From positions 45,795,083-45,859,082 of the forward strand of contig OV277857.1 in the NCBI GenBank assembly GCA_922989275.2: 64,000 nucleotides of DNA. The letters run 5' to 3'. Under the pieces are notes generated by a model. The model ran no database searches, was not told where the DNA came from, and saw nothing but the letters and a program-made list of their open reading frames with translations. This document shows positions 31,516-43,562 of this stretch, piece by piece (the first letter of the stretch is position 1; each line of letters opens with the position of its first letter). The DNA is from Gari tellinella. Taxonomy: Eukaryota; Mollusca; Bivalvia; Cardiida; Psammobiidae. Made by a program: the position numbers and the translations under genes.

Positions 31516-31764
31516 TACAGTGGATAATCTGTTATTCTTTCCCGTTTAAACGCAAACGTACGCAAACGCAAAGTGCTAAAACGTAGAAAATAAAACTTTT
31601 GGACAATTCTGATATTTCATGTTTATCTTGGTGGCAAACAGTTTGGAGCCTGATCAGACGCCGGGTTACCCGGCGTCTGATCTGGCTTCAAACTGTTTGC
31701 ACTGGAAATAATAGTTTTAGCGTAAACGCGTTTATTGGGAAAGAATAACAGATTATCCACTGTA
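31516..31764 (-). mobile_element. MITE-GGAG, complete, reversed
   Basis: TACAGTGGATAATCTGTTAT and AACAGATTATCCACTGTA. Both ends carry the same GATAATC change, so the terminal repeats still match each other. Confidence 0.93.
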
Positions 31765-32436
31765 CTCAAATACAATGATTTAGGCTCTGTGTATATATAA
31801 TATATACACGGAGAACTTATTTTAAATAGTTTCAAATCCTGCTATCAAAACTATTCTTTTCTCAGAACTTTCTTGATAAGTAGACTCCTGGTTTTCTTTT
31901 TCACTCCATTCATCTGCTATTCAGTTTGAAACCATCATCCATGCTCTCATGTACCGGTACTTTGTGATTTATTGTTCTTGTACATGTATTGTCTAATATC
32001 AGAACAGATACAGGTATATAAGAACTCGTGTAAAAGTTGTTTGATGTAAATAAACTAGACAGACTCATAAATGTCCTTTACATGTAAGTACTGTTTTGAA
32101 AGTGTGAGAGTCTTGCTGTTGAAAGAATGAACGTTAAAGACGTATCATTATCATGCTAACCATTATATGTTGGAATTGGAAACCCACATCACACACCACG
32201 TGACTCCAAGTCTATAATCAGGACTAAAATAATGACACCATTTTATGTCTAAAATAATTTTACAGATACAGAGATTGAAGCAGACGATATTTTACAACGA
32301 TAACGGTTAATCGGTATCTTAAACCCTATCATGCTGAATTGTCGTGTGCTTAAAATATACCGTCTGCCAAAAATGTAACAAATATAGTTCATCTTTTTTC
32401 AAAATAAAACTGAAGAAAATATTTATATTATGCGGC

Positions 32437-32505
32437 AAACAGCTGGGGTCCAGATCAGACGCCGTGCTACGCGGCGCGGCGTCTGTTCTGAATCTAATCT
32501 GTTTG
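32437..32505. repeat. Hairpin module with duplicated tip
   Basis: CAAACAGCTGGGGTCCAGAT...AATCTAATCTGTTTG, with GCCGTGCTACGCGGCGCGGC at the tip, where CGGCG is repeated. TTAAACCCTATCATGCTG near 32319 may be the left end of a MITE-A. Confidence 0.7.
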
Positions 32506-33485
32506 CCAATATTAGCCAAGTTGCGCTTACACTATAAAGGTTTACAGGCAGATTGTGCCAGACGTTCATGGTTTGGTACAGAAGAACTGAGCATGTTCGT
32601 TCCGGTCTGCGAGGTTACCAAGGTAGTCTGACTGTCAGAAACATTTATTTTCAAAGTTTGTCATGACCTAAATAATGCACACGTGTCTTACTGCTTTGCC
32701 CGACCGTATCAGCTGCATGAGATTGGGGGACATGGCGTACCAAACTATGATCACTTTTGTCATACAATTAGCATTGAGATGCTTTTTGTTTAGGACAGGC
32801 ACACAGACTTTGTATATAAAGTTAAGAGTTTAGTTTATATCTATTTTTAGAGAAGATTATATAATCTGGTTTTACCACTTCAGTGTTGTACATGTACCCC
32901 GAGTGAAATAGTTATTAGCCTACGGTTGCGCGATGTCTGACATGTTTTAAACTGTTTGACATTAATTGCCATAACTCTTTATTAGAAATACTTAAAATTA
33001 AAATTTGAGAAATACAAGCAGACTACAATTGTTTAAAAAATATGACGTCATGGCATTGAGGAGTTACAGACTGAACTTTCTCATGATGCGGTCGAACTGC
33101 GATAACTCAAACGTGTTTACATGTATATATATAAGTCGAACTTAAACCGAATTTTAATGCTAAAACTTGGTTAATACCCAATTTTTACTGGAAAGGGTTT
33201 ACAATAGGTATGGGTATGTGACATTTTGACATTTTACGCATGAAGTGAGTACTGAACATTTTATGACATGACTTAACCTAAACATGATGCAATATTGTCT
33301 TTTCTGTAATCATAATATAATGACAGTAACACATCTCTTAAGAAAGCAATGTTTAATGCAAAAAGTCTCATTCTCTATCATTTTGTCCTGCATTAAAAAC
33401 TCGCATGTCTTTTACCCTTCCATCGCCAAAGGTAACCGTTTGCTTTAACCCTGTCATCAACAAAGTATTGTGACACGGTACGGGT
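32506..33485. other. Intergenic stretch with weak relics
   Basis: ACTGTTTGACATTAATTGCC near 32950 is the tail of a hairpin module. ATATAAGTCGAACTTAAACC near 33130 resembles MITE-CGAA. No gene recognised. Confidence 0.4.
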
Positions 33486-33717
33486 TTAACCCATTTGTGC
33501 CCACAATCCGCTACATGAGACATAGAAACCAGTGTAGACTCAGATCAGACGCCGCACGATGCGGCGTCTGATAGGAGTCTACACTGTTTGCTGATATGAA
33601 TTTCAATATAAAACGAAACGAAAATTAAAATTTAGATCAGGCATTCGTTAGATCGGAACTGGACTTATCCTAATAATTATATAAGCACGGAAAATCCACC
33701 GGGTGCAAATAGGTTAA
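33486..33717 (+). mobile_element. MITE-C, complete, TTAA-flanked
   Basis: TTAACCCATTTGTGCCC at the left; GGGTGCAAATAGGTTAA at the right. Hairpin 33529-33593 reads CCAGTGTAGACTCAGATCAG with tip GCCGCACGATGCGGC. Confidence 0.87.
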
Positions 33718-34040
33718 GGACAAATTCACATAACAGACGTGTAAGTGTACTTATGTACTTTACTTCATCTATAGTATGATCGCTATTAGTGAACTCTTAT
33801 CTACAAACTCTTATCTGTCCACGATCTAAAATTTAATTTGGTTTAAAGTTCGTTTGAAATGAAGGATTCTAAATATGAGTGTCAAATAGTTTAGGTTCTG
33901 ATAAACTACTATTGATTTCAGCGTCGAATCTTGATCAAAACTGCATGTAGACCTATAATGCTGATTAAATTTTAAACAAGTTCCACTCATTGGATACATG
34001 CCACTAAGTCAGATTAGGCACCGATGCTAGTTCAAATATT

Positions 34041-34273
34041 TTAATACCCATTTGAGCCCGCTATCCCATATATGGGACACGGGCAAACAGTGTAGATTCT
34101 GATCAGACGCCGCATAATGCGGCATCTGATCAGAGTATACACTGTTAGCTATTAGGAATTTCCGTATAAAAGAAAACGAAAATGAAATTTTAGATAAGGA
34201 ATCTTTATGATACAAAAAATAGGCGAATCCAAAATGTAAGCATGGACGAATCCACTGGGCGCAAATGAGTTAA
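34041..34273 (+). mobile_element. MITE-C, second copy
   Basis: TTAATACCCATTTGAGCCC at the left; GGGCGCAAATGAGTTAA at the right. Hairpin 34084-34149 begins CAAACAGTGTAGATTC with tip GCCGCATAATGCGGC. Confidence 0.87.
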
Positions 34274-34309
34274 GTCATGGCCAAGAGTGATATACAAATG
34301 TATAACTAG

Positions 34310-34376
34310 CATTTGAAACAGTTTGAATCCAGATCAGAGGCCGAGTAGTTCGGCGTCTAATCGACATCCAAACTGT
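34310..34376. repeat. Isolated hairpin module
   Basis: GAAACAGTTTGAATCCAGAT, tip GGCCGAGTAGTTCGGC, then GACATCCAAACTGTT. Confidence 0.75.
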
Positions 34377-34499
34377 TACATGTAGTCATAATGCAAACAC
34401 TCTAAATTTGACAACAATAATATTATGTAGACAATAATTCTGTAACCCTTACCGTGCTAAGCGGGACTTGGCTAACATTTGCAAACAGTTTGTCACTCA

Positions 34500-34748
34500 T
34501 ACAGTGGAGAATGTGTTATTCTTTCCCAATAAACGCGTTTACGCTAAAACTATTATTTACAGTGCAAACAGTTTGGAGCCAGATCAGACGCCGGGTAACC
34601 CGGCGTCTGATCAGGCTCCAAACTGTTTGCCACCAAGATAAACATGAATTATCAGAATTGTCCAAAAGTTGTTCTTTTCTACGTTTTAGTGCTTTGCGTT
34701 TGCGTACGTTTGCGTTTAAACGGAAAGAATAACAGATTCTCCACTGTA
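34500..34748 (+). mobile_element. MITE-GGAG, complete
   Basis: TACAGTGGAGAATGTGTTAT to AGATTCTCCACTGTA, with a full hairpin carrying the family stem mismatch. Confidence 0.93.
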
Positions 34749-35012
34749 TATTCAGCTTTTCCTCAGATCAAAAACCGTCAATATATTTTGTTATATTTCC
34801 GCAGACTATATCTTTTCGCAGACGACAATTGAACAGGACTAGGGTAAGGGCAGAAGATAACATAGTAGAAATGAATAGTTCAATAAAAACCCTTCTGCTC
34901 GTGTATCCATTAACAGTGAAATTAACCCGATCACTTACTAGAGTAATATAGCTTCACTTTGACTCCTAACTCATTTATTAATCCTAGTATCTACATGTAC
35001 CAAAGAGGACAT

Positions 35013-35080
35013 TGGCAAACAGTGCAGACCCTGACGAGACGCCTGTTTCGCGGCGTCTCGGCAGTGTATGTACTGTTTGT
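35013..35080. repeat. C-type hairpin module
   Basis: GGCAAACAGTGCAGACCCTG with GAGACGCCTGTTTCGCGGCG at the tip, then GTATGTACTGTTTG. Confidence 0.7.
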
Positions 35081-35270
35081 TATTTCATATGAATTGTTTA
35101 GATGGATGGGCAAACACTGTGCAGTGTTTTTAGATCTCCTCTTATACATGTACCTATAATGAACTCTTCTAGCAAAAATACAAATATAGACGTTTTAGTG
35201 GAAACTGTAAACAATGTAAGCCAATCTAGATCTTAAATAAAACGCCGAGTTACTTGTTGGCTGGTCTTGA

Positions 35271-35512
35271 TACAGTGGAGAGTATGTTATTCTTTTCCGT
35301 TTAAACGCAAACGTACGCAAACGTACGCAAACGCAAAGTATAACTTTCGGACAGTTCTGATAATTCATGTTTATCTTGGTGGCAAACAGTTTGGAGCCTG
35401 ATCAGACGCCGGGTCACCCGGCGTCTGATCTGACTCCAAACAGTTTGCACAGTAAATAATAGTTTTAGCGTAAACGCGTTTATTGGGAAAGAATAACACA
35501 TTCTCCACTGTA
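35271..35512 (-). mobile_element. MITE-GGAG, complete, reversed
   Basis: TACAGTGGAGAGTATGTTAT to CACATTCTCCACTGTA. The internal CGCAAACGTA unit is expanded. Confidence 0.93.
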
Positions 35513-35941
35513 ACACATGTGGCCATTCTTAAATTAAACAAACATTGATGATAAATTGAATAACAAATGATAATGCATGAGCACTTATGTGAGATCCTAT
35601 TAAACATTTTTAAGGTATATTTATTTAACTAAAGACGTACTTTTATATTGTGCTGTCCCTCCGCCATATATATTTTCCGCCAAAACGTAGCATTGTTTAT
35701 ATGGTAACGTCATCACAAATAACGTCATTTCGTTTAGCCGTGCACATTTTAAGATTTTACTCAAATATTGTATAGATCTATTATCGAAAATAGTGCATGT
35801 CTTTATTACACTCCCATGGAGAGTTTAATGAAATAAAAATATGTAGACTAATGCAGGTCTCAGCTTAATGCAGGAAAAATAAAACAGAAAGCTCCTGAGG
35901 AGATTTCCTCGCATCTCAAACGACTACATGTAGCAGCTGGA

Positions 35942-36195
35942 TACAGTGGAGAAGACGTTGACCTTTCCCAATAACCGCATGTATGCTTAAAATATAATGT
36001 CTATTGAAAACAGTTTGAAGTCAAATCAGACGCCGGGTTACCCGGCGTCTGATCTGACTTCAAACTGTTACCACTCAGATAAAAATAAATATTAAGAATT
36101 TGTTACAAAAGTGTTCATTTCCTCCGTTTTATTGCGTGGTGTTTGCGTTTGGTTTCCATTAAAACGGGAAATAATATAAAGTCGTCTCCACTGTA
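35942..36195 (+). mobile_element. MITE-GGAG variant with GAAGTC stem
   Basis: TACAGTGGAGAAGACGTTGA to GTCGTCTCCACTGTA. Both stem arms have changed to GAAGTCAAATCAG and CTGATCTGACTTC, so pairing is kept. Confidence 0.88.
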
Positions 36196-36378
36196 CAAAT
36201 ATTAAGCGACCATTTACCATTCATTCACTTATTAATGCAGATGGCAGCTGACTACGGGAGGTACATGTATGAAGAAAGCAACAAATCGATCCGAAGTATT
36301 GTCACCTGTATTTAGACGGCTGTTCATACATTTTCCCGCTCAAGTTGGATGTGAGAGTACAATGCTAAATATTAATCA

Positions 36379-36613
36379 CAGGGCTGCCATAAGATTTTCA
36401 AATTTGCATTTTTCAAGTGCGATTTTACGAATCGTACCTTTACCCCATAGCCTTTTTTCTTGTTTAGTTGACATGCGACCACTTAAAGCAGGCTGTAAGT
36501 AAAGCAGTATGAGCCTACGGCGCATTCTGCTTTACTTTCAGTCTGCTTTAAGCTACCATGAACTTGGAAAAAATCCGGAGATTTAGGAAAAATCCGGAGA
36601 AATGGCAGCCCTG
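36379..36613 (+). mobile_element. MITE-D-hAT, complete, 6-bp duplication TAATCA
   Basis: Ends CAGGGCTGCCATAAG and ATGGCAGCCCTG; the hexamer TAATCA stands at 36373-36378 and again at 36614-36619. Inside is MITE-D sequence (ACCTTTACCCCATAGCC) and the D palindrome (36482-36552). The CAGGG end suggests hAT. Confidence 0.85.
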
Positions 36614-36624
36614 TAATCATATAC

Positions 36625-36655
36625 TTACAGAACAGAACAGAACAGAATATTTTAT
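36625..36655 (+). repeat. AGAAC pentamer repeat and ATTTTATTT tail
   Basis: ACAGAACAGAACAGAACAGA followed by ATATTTTATTTTGG. A complementary form, CTGTTCTGTTCTGTTCTG, is at about 44632-44650. Possibly the 3' ends of one retroelement family. Confidence 0.5.
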
Positions 36656-36676
36656 TTTGGCTTAAGCATAACAGCT

Positions 36677-36933
36677 TACAGTAGAGAAGACGTTAATCTT
36701 TCTCACATAAAAGCGTTTACGCTAAAACTTTACTTTCCCAAATGCAAATATTTTGGAGACAGATCAAACACCGGGTCAACCGGCGTCTGATCAGGCTCCA
36801 AACTGTTTGCCACTCAGATTAAAAGGAAAAGTCAGGATGGTCAAAACGTTCTCCTTTTCTGCATTTTATTGCAATGTATTTGTGTTTCGTATGTAAATAA
36901 CGTCTTTTTCACTGCCGTATCTTTTCCACTGTA
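36677..36933 (+). mobile_element. MITE-GGAG, diverged
   Basis: TACAGTAGAGAAGACGTTAA to TCTTTTCCACTGTA. Hairpin left arm TTTGGAGACAGATCAAACAC is diverged, right arm intact. Confidence 0.82.
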
Positions 36934-37073
36934 CAAATTCGGTACGACGAACTATCATTGGTGCGTGGCTACCAATAAATGATCCTTGTAAGACTGCATG
37001 CATGGTCCTTAATCTTTATTATATTACTGTAAGACTTGTGATCGGCGGCTATGTACAAAGTAAGGTGAATCTG

Positions 37074-37304
37074 TATAGTGGAAAAGACGTTACTCTTTCC
37101 CAACGAACGCGGTTTTGCTTAGTGTATGACTGTTGTAACCAGTCTGAAGCCCGATCAGACGCCGGGTTACATTATGTAACCCGACGTCTAATTGGAATCC
37201 AAACAGTTTTTAAGCCTGATTAAAAGTAGTTGTCAACATTTTCAAAAGTTTATTTTCAATTCTAATTCGTTTAAACTGAAAAATAATACATTTTCTCTAT
37301 TGTA
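37074..37304 (+). mobile_element. MITE-GGAG, diverged
   Basis: TATAGTGGAAAAGACGTTAC to ACATTTTCTCTATTGTA. The hairpin tip is lengthened to GGGTTACATTATGTAACCCG. Confidence 0.8.
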
Positions 37305-38448
37305 TAGTAGGTGACTGGGCAAAGGTACAGCGTAAAATTTCTATAGGACACTTCTGCATTACTTTTGTTTTCCATTAAATTGTAATTTTTCTATAGAGGT
37401 ATATCTGCTTCTTCAAAAAGAGGCCGTTGAGCACATGTTTATTGTTCATCAACCTAGTTTTGTCCTAGAAATGGGACATATGGCAAAGCAGCTCTTTGAC
37501 GAATACTTATACTGGAAAAATCGTTGCCAAAACTTAATCATTAATGTAATAAAACCTGTATTGATCATCTGCTGTTTGCGGTATATCAAGTTGTATGCAC
37601 TTGACTCTATGACGATGGTGTCAAAGATAGGTTTCATCGCAGATTTTGTTCTTTATTTAAATTTCAACTACAAGTACCACGTGTCTTCAATACTGCATAT
37701 CTGTATTCTGTTAAAGGTAGCTTTAGAAAGAATGGCTGTAAATATCAAATTAACATTGTATAAAGCGTCCATTTGCAGCTTTAGCAACAGCTTGTTTCAG
37801 GATGGTCTTGTAGACGATACAGTAAAATCATCCTATGACGACCTCTCAATATGTTATGTATAAGTTTGTTTTGACCTGTTGACTGCTTAAAGCAAAGTTA
37901 ACTCCTAAAAGCGTTTCTGTTCTACTGTAGGTTGCTTTAAACTGTCATCTGTCTTTTATACAACCGATAAGCCGTCTTTTTAGCGGTCGTACATGTAACA
38001 GAACGCGTTTACTGTATTTTCCGTTTAAAACGAAACACAATGCAAAAATATGTCTATGTATCGAAAAAGTACATGTCTAATAATTTATTGTTCTCTGAGT
38101 GGCAAATGGCTTTTGGCTTGAACCCGACCAAAACCTAATCTAATTCAAAATTGTTTGCATTGGACATATGGGTTTTAGCATAACTGCATTTGTTGCTGAT
38201 AGTCTTCCTAACGGTTAAGATAGATGTCTGCTTTTAAAAAGCAAAATAGACGCTGATAAGACGAAAGCAAAACTTTCAAAGTCCCCCTTTTTTTAGCAAT
38301 ATCGATGCCTTCATTTCAATTGTTGATAAAGCGAGCTTTGCTAGCTGTACATAATTATATGACCTAACTGATAAGGCTCGAGCGCTCGATCCTGGGTTTC
38401 TCCAGACTTAGACTACAATTCATGTACTTTAAATGTTCAACCGTATTC
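37305..38448. other. Intergenic stretch with an unexplained 142-codon frame
   Basis: A plus-strand frame at 37435-37863 has hydrophobic runs but no known motif and no splice or codon support; I do not call it a gene. A diverged MITE-D palindrome lies at about 37884-37945, and an eroded MITE-GGAG at about 37990-38215. Confidence 0.4.
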
Positions 38449-38580
38449 TAGTTAATTCGAAAGTCCCGTATTTATACACTTGAATTTCATTATTTCTACC
38501 TCCCTTCATTCGAACATATCCGTATTTCAAAGTTTAAACGTGGCTAAGCGAGTTCGATATATCGAAATGGTCGACTCTTA
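38449..38580 (+). mobile_element. MITE-CGAA relic
   Basis: CGAACATATCCGTATTTCAA, then AAACGTGGCTAAGCGAGTTC and ATATCGAAATGG. One arm of the central palindrome is missing. Confidence 0.6.
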
Positions 38581-38723
38581 TTTGTACATCTATAGAAGCG
38601 CCCGTGTGCACCACTATCAAAACAAAGACATCTAGATCTATATATCAAACACATTGGCCTCACATTATCATACATTGGTGGTTTCTAATACAGGTGACAG
38701 CTAGAAGCAAGTATTCTGTCTTT

Positions 38724-38918
38724 GAGGTTGAGGACCCCTATTGAGATCGGACCAAATTAGGCACTCTACGAATAAAAATCCACCAAATCCGTCAAATGAC
38801 TGTTCTTTCCGAACCATGCTTTATCATGCTGGGTGTTGTCGAGAATTGCTGATCGATCTCCGTTGAGAACCGATATTGACAGACATTGACTCGATCTAAA
38901 TAGGGGTTCTCAACCTTA
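38724..38918. mobile_element. Short terminal-inverted-repeat element, GAGGACCCCTAT
   Basis: Left AAGGTTGAG-like end (GAGGTTGAGGACCCCTATTG AGATCG); right TCGATCTAAATAGGGGTTC then TCAACCTT. About 25 bp of the ends pair. The family is not matched elsewhere in the window. Confidence 0.75.
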
Positions 38919-39043
38919 ACTCGTTTTTAAATACATGTAGATGATTTGTACTTTGGCCTATTTATAAAGGAAATCTCACACGTGTTAAGGTCGAGTTTAG
39001 TTGGCAACATTAGCTCTTTCACTGCCAAGTTTTATCGTCTGCT

Positions 39044-39264
39044 TTAACCCCATTACCGCCAAAATATCGTCTGCATTGGAAGTGTCGTCTGACTATTTTC
39101 AACAGTCAATTTTAGGTCTGTTTTGACTTATAAAATGTAATAAGTGTCAATCTGAGTGTCAAACAGTTTGAATCCTGATCAGACGCCGCGTTACGCGGCG
39201 TCTGATCAGGATTCAAACTGTTTGCAAAGTCGCATTTTGGCGCCGTTGGGAGTGAACGAGTTAA
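39044..39264 (+). mobile_element. MITE-A, complete, perfect hairpin
   Basis: TTAACCCCATTACCGCC at the left; GGGAGTGAACGAGTTAA at the right. Hairpin 39160-39224 has perfect 31-bp arms around TTA: CAAACAGTTTGAATCC, GATCAGACGCCGCG. This is a good reference copy of the module. Confidence 0.93.
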
Positions 39265-40394
39265 CACAATCGAATATAAATTACAAACTGAGAAGTGAGA
39301 ACGCATTCCAATTTGATCGTTTTGTTGAAGTGCCATAAACAACCAACAAACCACCGCCTTACATGTACATTTAATGAATGTACGACAAGTGCCGTGAAAC
39401 TATATTGCAATAAGAATATATGTGTATTACAATTCAAAAAATCTTCAAACTTGTAATAACCCTTATCAGGTATCAACATTAGTTTCTATGCATTTCAAAC
39501 TGACTAAATATTGGTTTAAACATATTTTATTTCAGATATTGTACATGATCATAATACATTGATATACTGAAAAAGGATTGGATCGAAAGCTATGCTTATA
39601 GAGATCCTTTCCTTTGCAGTATTTGAAATACACTATAGACAGTAGATGTTCACAATTGCATGTTTATCATAATTGACATGTGACTTGACATTTAGAAAAA
39701 TATACAAGTTATACAAAAAAGAAAAAAAGAACAAAGTTTAAACAAATATAAGCGTTTGGTCATCCAAAGGCTGGCGCCCCGGCCAGCGACATGCCCGAGT
39801 TCGAGAAAAGACCAGCAGTCCAGTTCAGATATTGAATATGAGAGGGGGAAAAGCTTGGAAACAAACAAAAGGCCGCGTCGCCCTCGTCTGATGTGGGTTC
39901 AAACTGTTCGTTAATATAAGCCAAATCGCGCTTAAGCATGCATGATAAGTGTTAGGCAGGCTTTTAAAAAATGGCGAATAAACAGTTTTAAAGAATAAGT
40001 CATCTTAGTGAAGGGCAAAGGTAAAGTAGAAGCTCCTGTATGAGCAGCATACTACATGTACTTTCCGTTTGTCCCGTAATCAAGCCTTAAAGATCCCAGT
40101 GTTTAATTAGATATTTACAGCTTAACATTCGAATGTATGAACTTGTATGTGCCCATAAGCAGTTAAGGCATAAAGACATTTTAAAGGTAGGCCTGCTTTC
40201 ATAATTCTCAAAATGCTTTATCATTCAATGTATATTTTGTAGCGATTGCATTTTCATGTACATGTAGGCTACTGTTTCCATTGTATAAAATCATGATAAA
40301 ATCTAAGTTCCTAAAGATATGGAACCAAACTGAGCGCACTATACCTCCACAAAAATGATTTTAGCAAAACAACCACTTCGATTTATCCAAAACA
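39265..40394. other. Intergenic stretch, nothing recognised
   Basis: No gene or RNA signal. TGATGTGGGTTCAAACTG near 39888 is a hairpin-module remnant. Confidence 0.4.
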
Positions 40395-40591
40395 TACAGT
40401 CGAACTTTGATATCTCGCAGTCGGTTTTGTCGAACATACCGTATTTCAAAGTTAAAACGTGGCTAAGCCACGTTTTTACTTTAAAATATGGGTATGTTCG
40501 ACTTAACCCGAACATGAAATAGTACAGCTCATATGTCGAACTATCGGATAGTTCGAGTTAAACGTGTTCGATATATCGAAGTTCTACTGTA
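40395..40591 (+). mobile_element. MITE-CGAA, complete
   Basis: TACAGTCGAACTTTGATATC to ATCGAAGTTCTACTGTA. The centre is the palindrome AAAACGTGGCTAAGCCACG. TA flanks and the CAGT start suggest Tc1/mariner-type mobilisation. Confidence 0.9.
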
Positions 40592-41194
40592 TATGAAATA
40601 AGAAAAAAACGTATTACCTTTTATTTCACTACTTTCAGTCCGAATTAAGTGGTGCCGTTTTCACAATAAACCACGCCACAATACATCACATGTACGAAAC
40701 ACACCCTCACTTCTGATTGGCTGAAATCGACACACCTCCGAGCATACATTCAAGTACAATGTTCTACGTTGTAAGTTGTAACATTTATCTATACAACTGA
40801 TCGATCTAAAGCAACGTGATATTGTGAAACAAAAAGGTTATATTGAGGCAAAGATCTGAATCGTAAAGTGAGAACTGTGTTAAGCGGCCATTTTTTTGGA
40901 AAAGTATGGAGGTATTTTAACCCCATCACTAACATAACGTCATCGGTTTTAAAACAATTGCCATCTGCTTCCTAATTTAAAATTTAGGTAATTCGAATTA
41001 AGAACTATTGAAAGGAGTGTCAGACGCGGCGTCTGATATGGATTCCAACTGTTAGCAAAAAAAAACAGTGAAGTCGCGATCAGTATAGGCAAAGGGTTAA
41101 AACATGCACTTCAGAATAATGCAGAACAATGTAAAGCAAAAAGCTCGTAAATGAACTTTCTGCTTTAATATTTGTCATTCATACATTTATTACA

Positions 41195-41444
41195 TACAGT
41201 GGAGAATCTGTTATTCTTTCCCGTTTAAACGCAAACGTACGCAAACGCAAAGCACTAAAACGTAGAAAAGAACAACTTTTGGACAATTCTGATAGTTCTT
41301 GTTTATCTTGGTGGCAAACAGTTTGGAGCCTGATCAGACGCCGGGTTACCCGGCGTCTGATCTGGCTCCAAACTGTTTGCATTGCAAATAATAGTTTTAG
41401 CGTAAACGCGTTTATTGGGAAAGAATAACAGATTCTCCACTGTA
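41195..41444 (-). mobile_element. MITE-GGAG, complete, reversed
   Basis: TACAGTGGAGAATCTGTTAT to AACAGATTCTCCACTGTA, 250 bp, with an intact hairpin carrying the family mismatch. Confidence 0.93.
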
Positions 41445-41617
41445 AAATATGAAAGACTAGTAATGGCGTGGTCACTTAACACAGGTTAGACTGAACAAAG
41501 GTAAAGTGCGTATTTATGCTATTGCATCATCCGTTTAGAATATGTCATGTACACACAACATTGTTATACTCAATTTTAGTTTTAAATGCCTCTTGTCAGT
41601 ATAAAACATCGCTTCGA

Positions 41618-41690
41618 GTGTCAGCTTCTTTGGATCCTCGTCAGACGCCGAGTTACCGACGTCTAAACTGGATCCAAACTATTTGAAAAT
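41618..41690. repeat. Isolated hairpin module, diverged
   Basis: TCAGCTTCTTTGGATCCTCG, GACGCCGAGTTACCGACGTC, then TGGATCCAAACTATTTG. Confidence 0.7.
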
Positions 41691-41849
41691 ACAGGAGCTG
41701 CATGGTAATGGTTTAACAAAGTGCATCCACCGGTAATTCCTATGTTTTGGATTACCGTGCATAACAAAACTAGGCGCCATTGGCAGACACAATGTACCTG
41801 ATAAGGATCCAAGGTCCTCCAATCAGATTTGTCTTATTAACCCGTCTGT

Positions 41850-42038
41850 TTAACCCCTTCACCGCCTTACGCCGAGTGTAATTTTTATTTGCAAACAGTT
41901 AAGATCCTGATCAGACGCCGCGTTACGCGGCGTCTGATCAGGATCCAAACTGTTTGACAATCAGTTCAGTATTTCTTAAGACAAAATTTTGAGAAATAAA
42001 AGCAGACGACAATTGTAAAAAGGCAGTGAATGGGTTAA
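41850..42038 (-). mobile_element. MITE-A, complete
   Basis: TTAACCCCTTCACCGCC at the left; GGCAGTGAATGGGTTAA at the right. Hairpin 41892-41956 has tip GCCGCGTTACGCGGC. AGCAGACGACAATTG follows. Confidence 0.9.
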
Positions 42039-42369
42039 ATAAAACATGTCTGCTATGTACACGTTTATAGATTTCAGAAACTTTAAATTAATTCGGCTGA
42101 ATATTACGTCGAAATAAGTGTCTATAGCAGTTTCGATAAACGGATCAGACGCCGAGTTACTTGGCGTCCAATCAGGATCCAAACATATTTGCTACTGTAG
42201 TCGCAGGTAAAAGGGTGCATGTACTTATTAAACAGTTTCAAATATGAGCAGCCATAATTGAGCAAACGGTTTACTACATTAAGTCCTATTGTAAATATTT
42301 GACCGTATTGGAACTAGGATAAGTATCAAGGTTGACCGATTTATGGTCAGGTCAGCCGAGGCTTATCTT

Positions 42370-42585
42370 CTAGCCCTTCTGCTACAAACAAGATATCGTC
42401 TGCTTTAAAAGTGTCGTCTGTACAATTTGTCAAGCAAAAATTTTATATTTTGAAATTTTATATGAAACCAAAATATGATTATCAAACAGTTTGGATCCAG
42501 ATCAGACGCCGCGTAACGCGGCGTCTGATCTGGGTTCAAATTGTTTGAAATTACAAGTGACGTCGATACAGAAAGGCAGTGTTAA
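42370..42585 (+). mobile_element. MITE-A copy, eroded ends
   Basis: ATATCGTCTGCTTTAAAAG and GTGTCGTCTG precede hairpin 42484-42548 (CAAACAGTTTGGATCCAGAT, tip GCCGCGTAACGCGGC). The right end reads GAAAGGCAGTG. Confidence 0.8.
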
Positions 42586-43396
42586 ACTGTTTGTTATGAA
42601 TATTTGTACATGTATACACAAACAAGTCCAGCTATTACCGATTACGTTGAATACATATGTATGACAATATTTTATTATTTGTGTGCCTACTTCATAGGAC
42701 ACTGGCAAACAGTGTAGATCCTAGTGAGACTTGGCGTGATGAAAGTGTCAACTAAATGTCGAGGAAGAGGGGTTGCTTTCGTCGAAGCCGAATAGCTGCT
42801 TAATGCAAGATTTAAGTGAATAAGAAGCTTCTTAGGAGCTTTCTGGTGGTTTATTTTCATTCTACTTTAAGCATTCAACCATCCGTACTTTAAAATCAAC
42901 AACAAGTATAATACTTATGATGAAATGTATTTGTGTGTACTAAAACTGTGCATACTGTATATTTTGGTTAACTTCTCTGTAATATATCTATATGAGTTTT
43001 TCATCTGCAAGAACCCTAAATGAATATTTGACTGTAAAGTATCAGCTAATGGCGACTGTGTCCTCAAACTCGACCACTTTATTATTACCCGTCATGAACC
43101 GTAATAAGTCGAGCGTGCTTAAACCTTTGAGACCCGATTAATATGATTGACTGTTACCCTTGTCGTCTGCTACAGTTCTAAAATGACCAGAACGTCAAAC
43201 CGTCTAGAGCTAATGGGATGCCGAGTTGAATTAGTCGACGTCTTATCTCTATCGAAATTGTTTGCAAAAGTTTAAGCAGAATTTACAAACGCGTCTTAAG
43301 GGAAAGAATAAGGTCCACTGTGCTGCTAATATCTGAATATCGTACCATTCCGGATCGGAAAAACTGCTCGGAGGTGTCAGGAGCAGGAATATTATC
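42586..43396. other. Intergenic stretch with relics
   Basis: CTGGCAAACAGTGTAGATCC near 42703 is a C-type half hairpin. A diverged A-type hairpin (CAAACCGTCTAGAGC to GAAATTGTTTGC) spans about 43196-43267. No gene. Confidence 0.45.
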
Positions 43397-43509
43397 GTTT
43401 TTGACGATTCGTCATGAAAATTTCGTTGTATTTGTATTTTCTACTTATACTACATGATGTTGAAATGTAAAAATATGTATGGATGTATTATATGTGAATA
43501 AAATTATTG

Positions 43510-43539
<30 letters not shown>
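43397..43539 (+). mobile_element. Poly(A)-tailed retrocopy
   Basis: AATAAA at 43497-43502 is followed 8 bases later by 29 A residues (43511-43539). GGAATATTATC at 43386-43396 and GGAATACTATC at 43540-43550 look like a target-site duplication with one mismatch. The body, 143 bp with the tail, has no recognised coding part; it may be a LINE 3' end or a processed transcript end. Confidence 0.75.
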
Positions 43540-43541
<2 letters not shown>

Positions 43542-43562
43542 AATACTATCCATTTAATCAAT

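Noticed and set aside
34454..35607. Similar open frames of 70-120 codons recurring on both strands (also at 12002, 24184, 29351, 31623, 41179), looking like a protein family
   Set aside because: All lie in MITE-GGAG copies. The near-palindromic sequence gives open frames on both strands, with no conserved start or stop.
37435..37863. 142-codon plus-strand frame
   Set aside because: Hydrophobic AT-rich composition without motif, splice signal or context. Kept only as a note.
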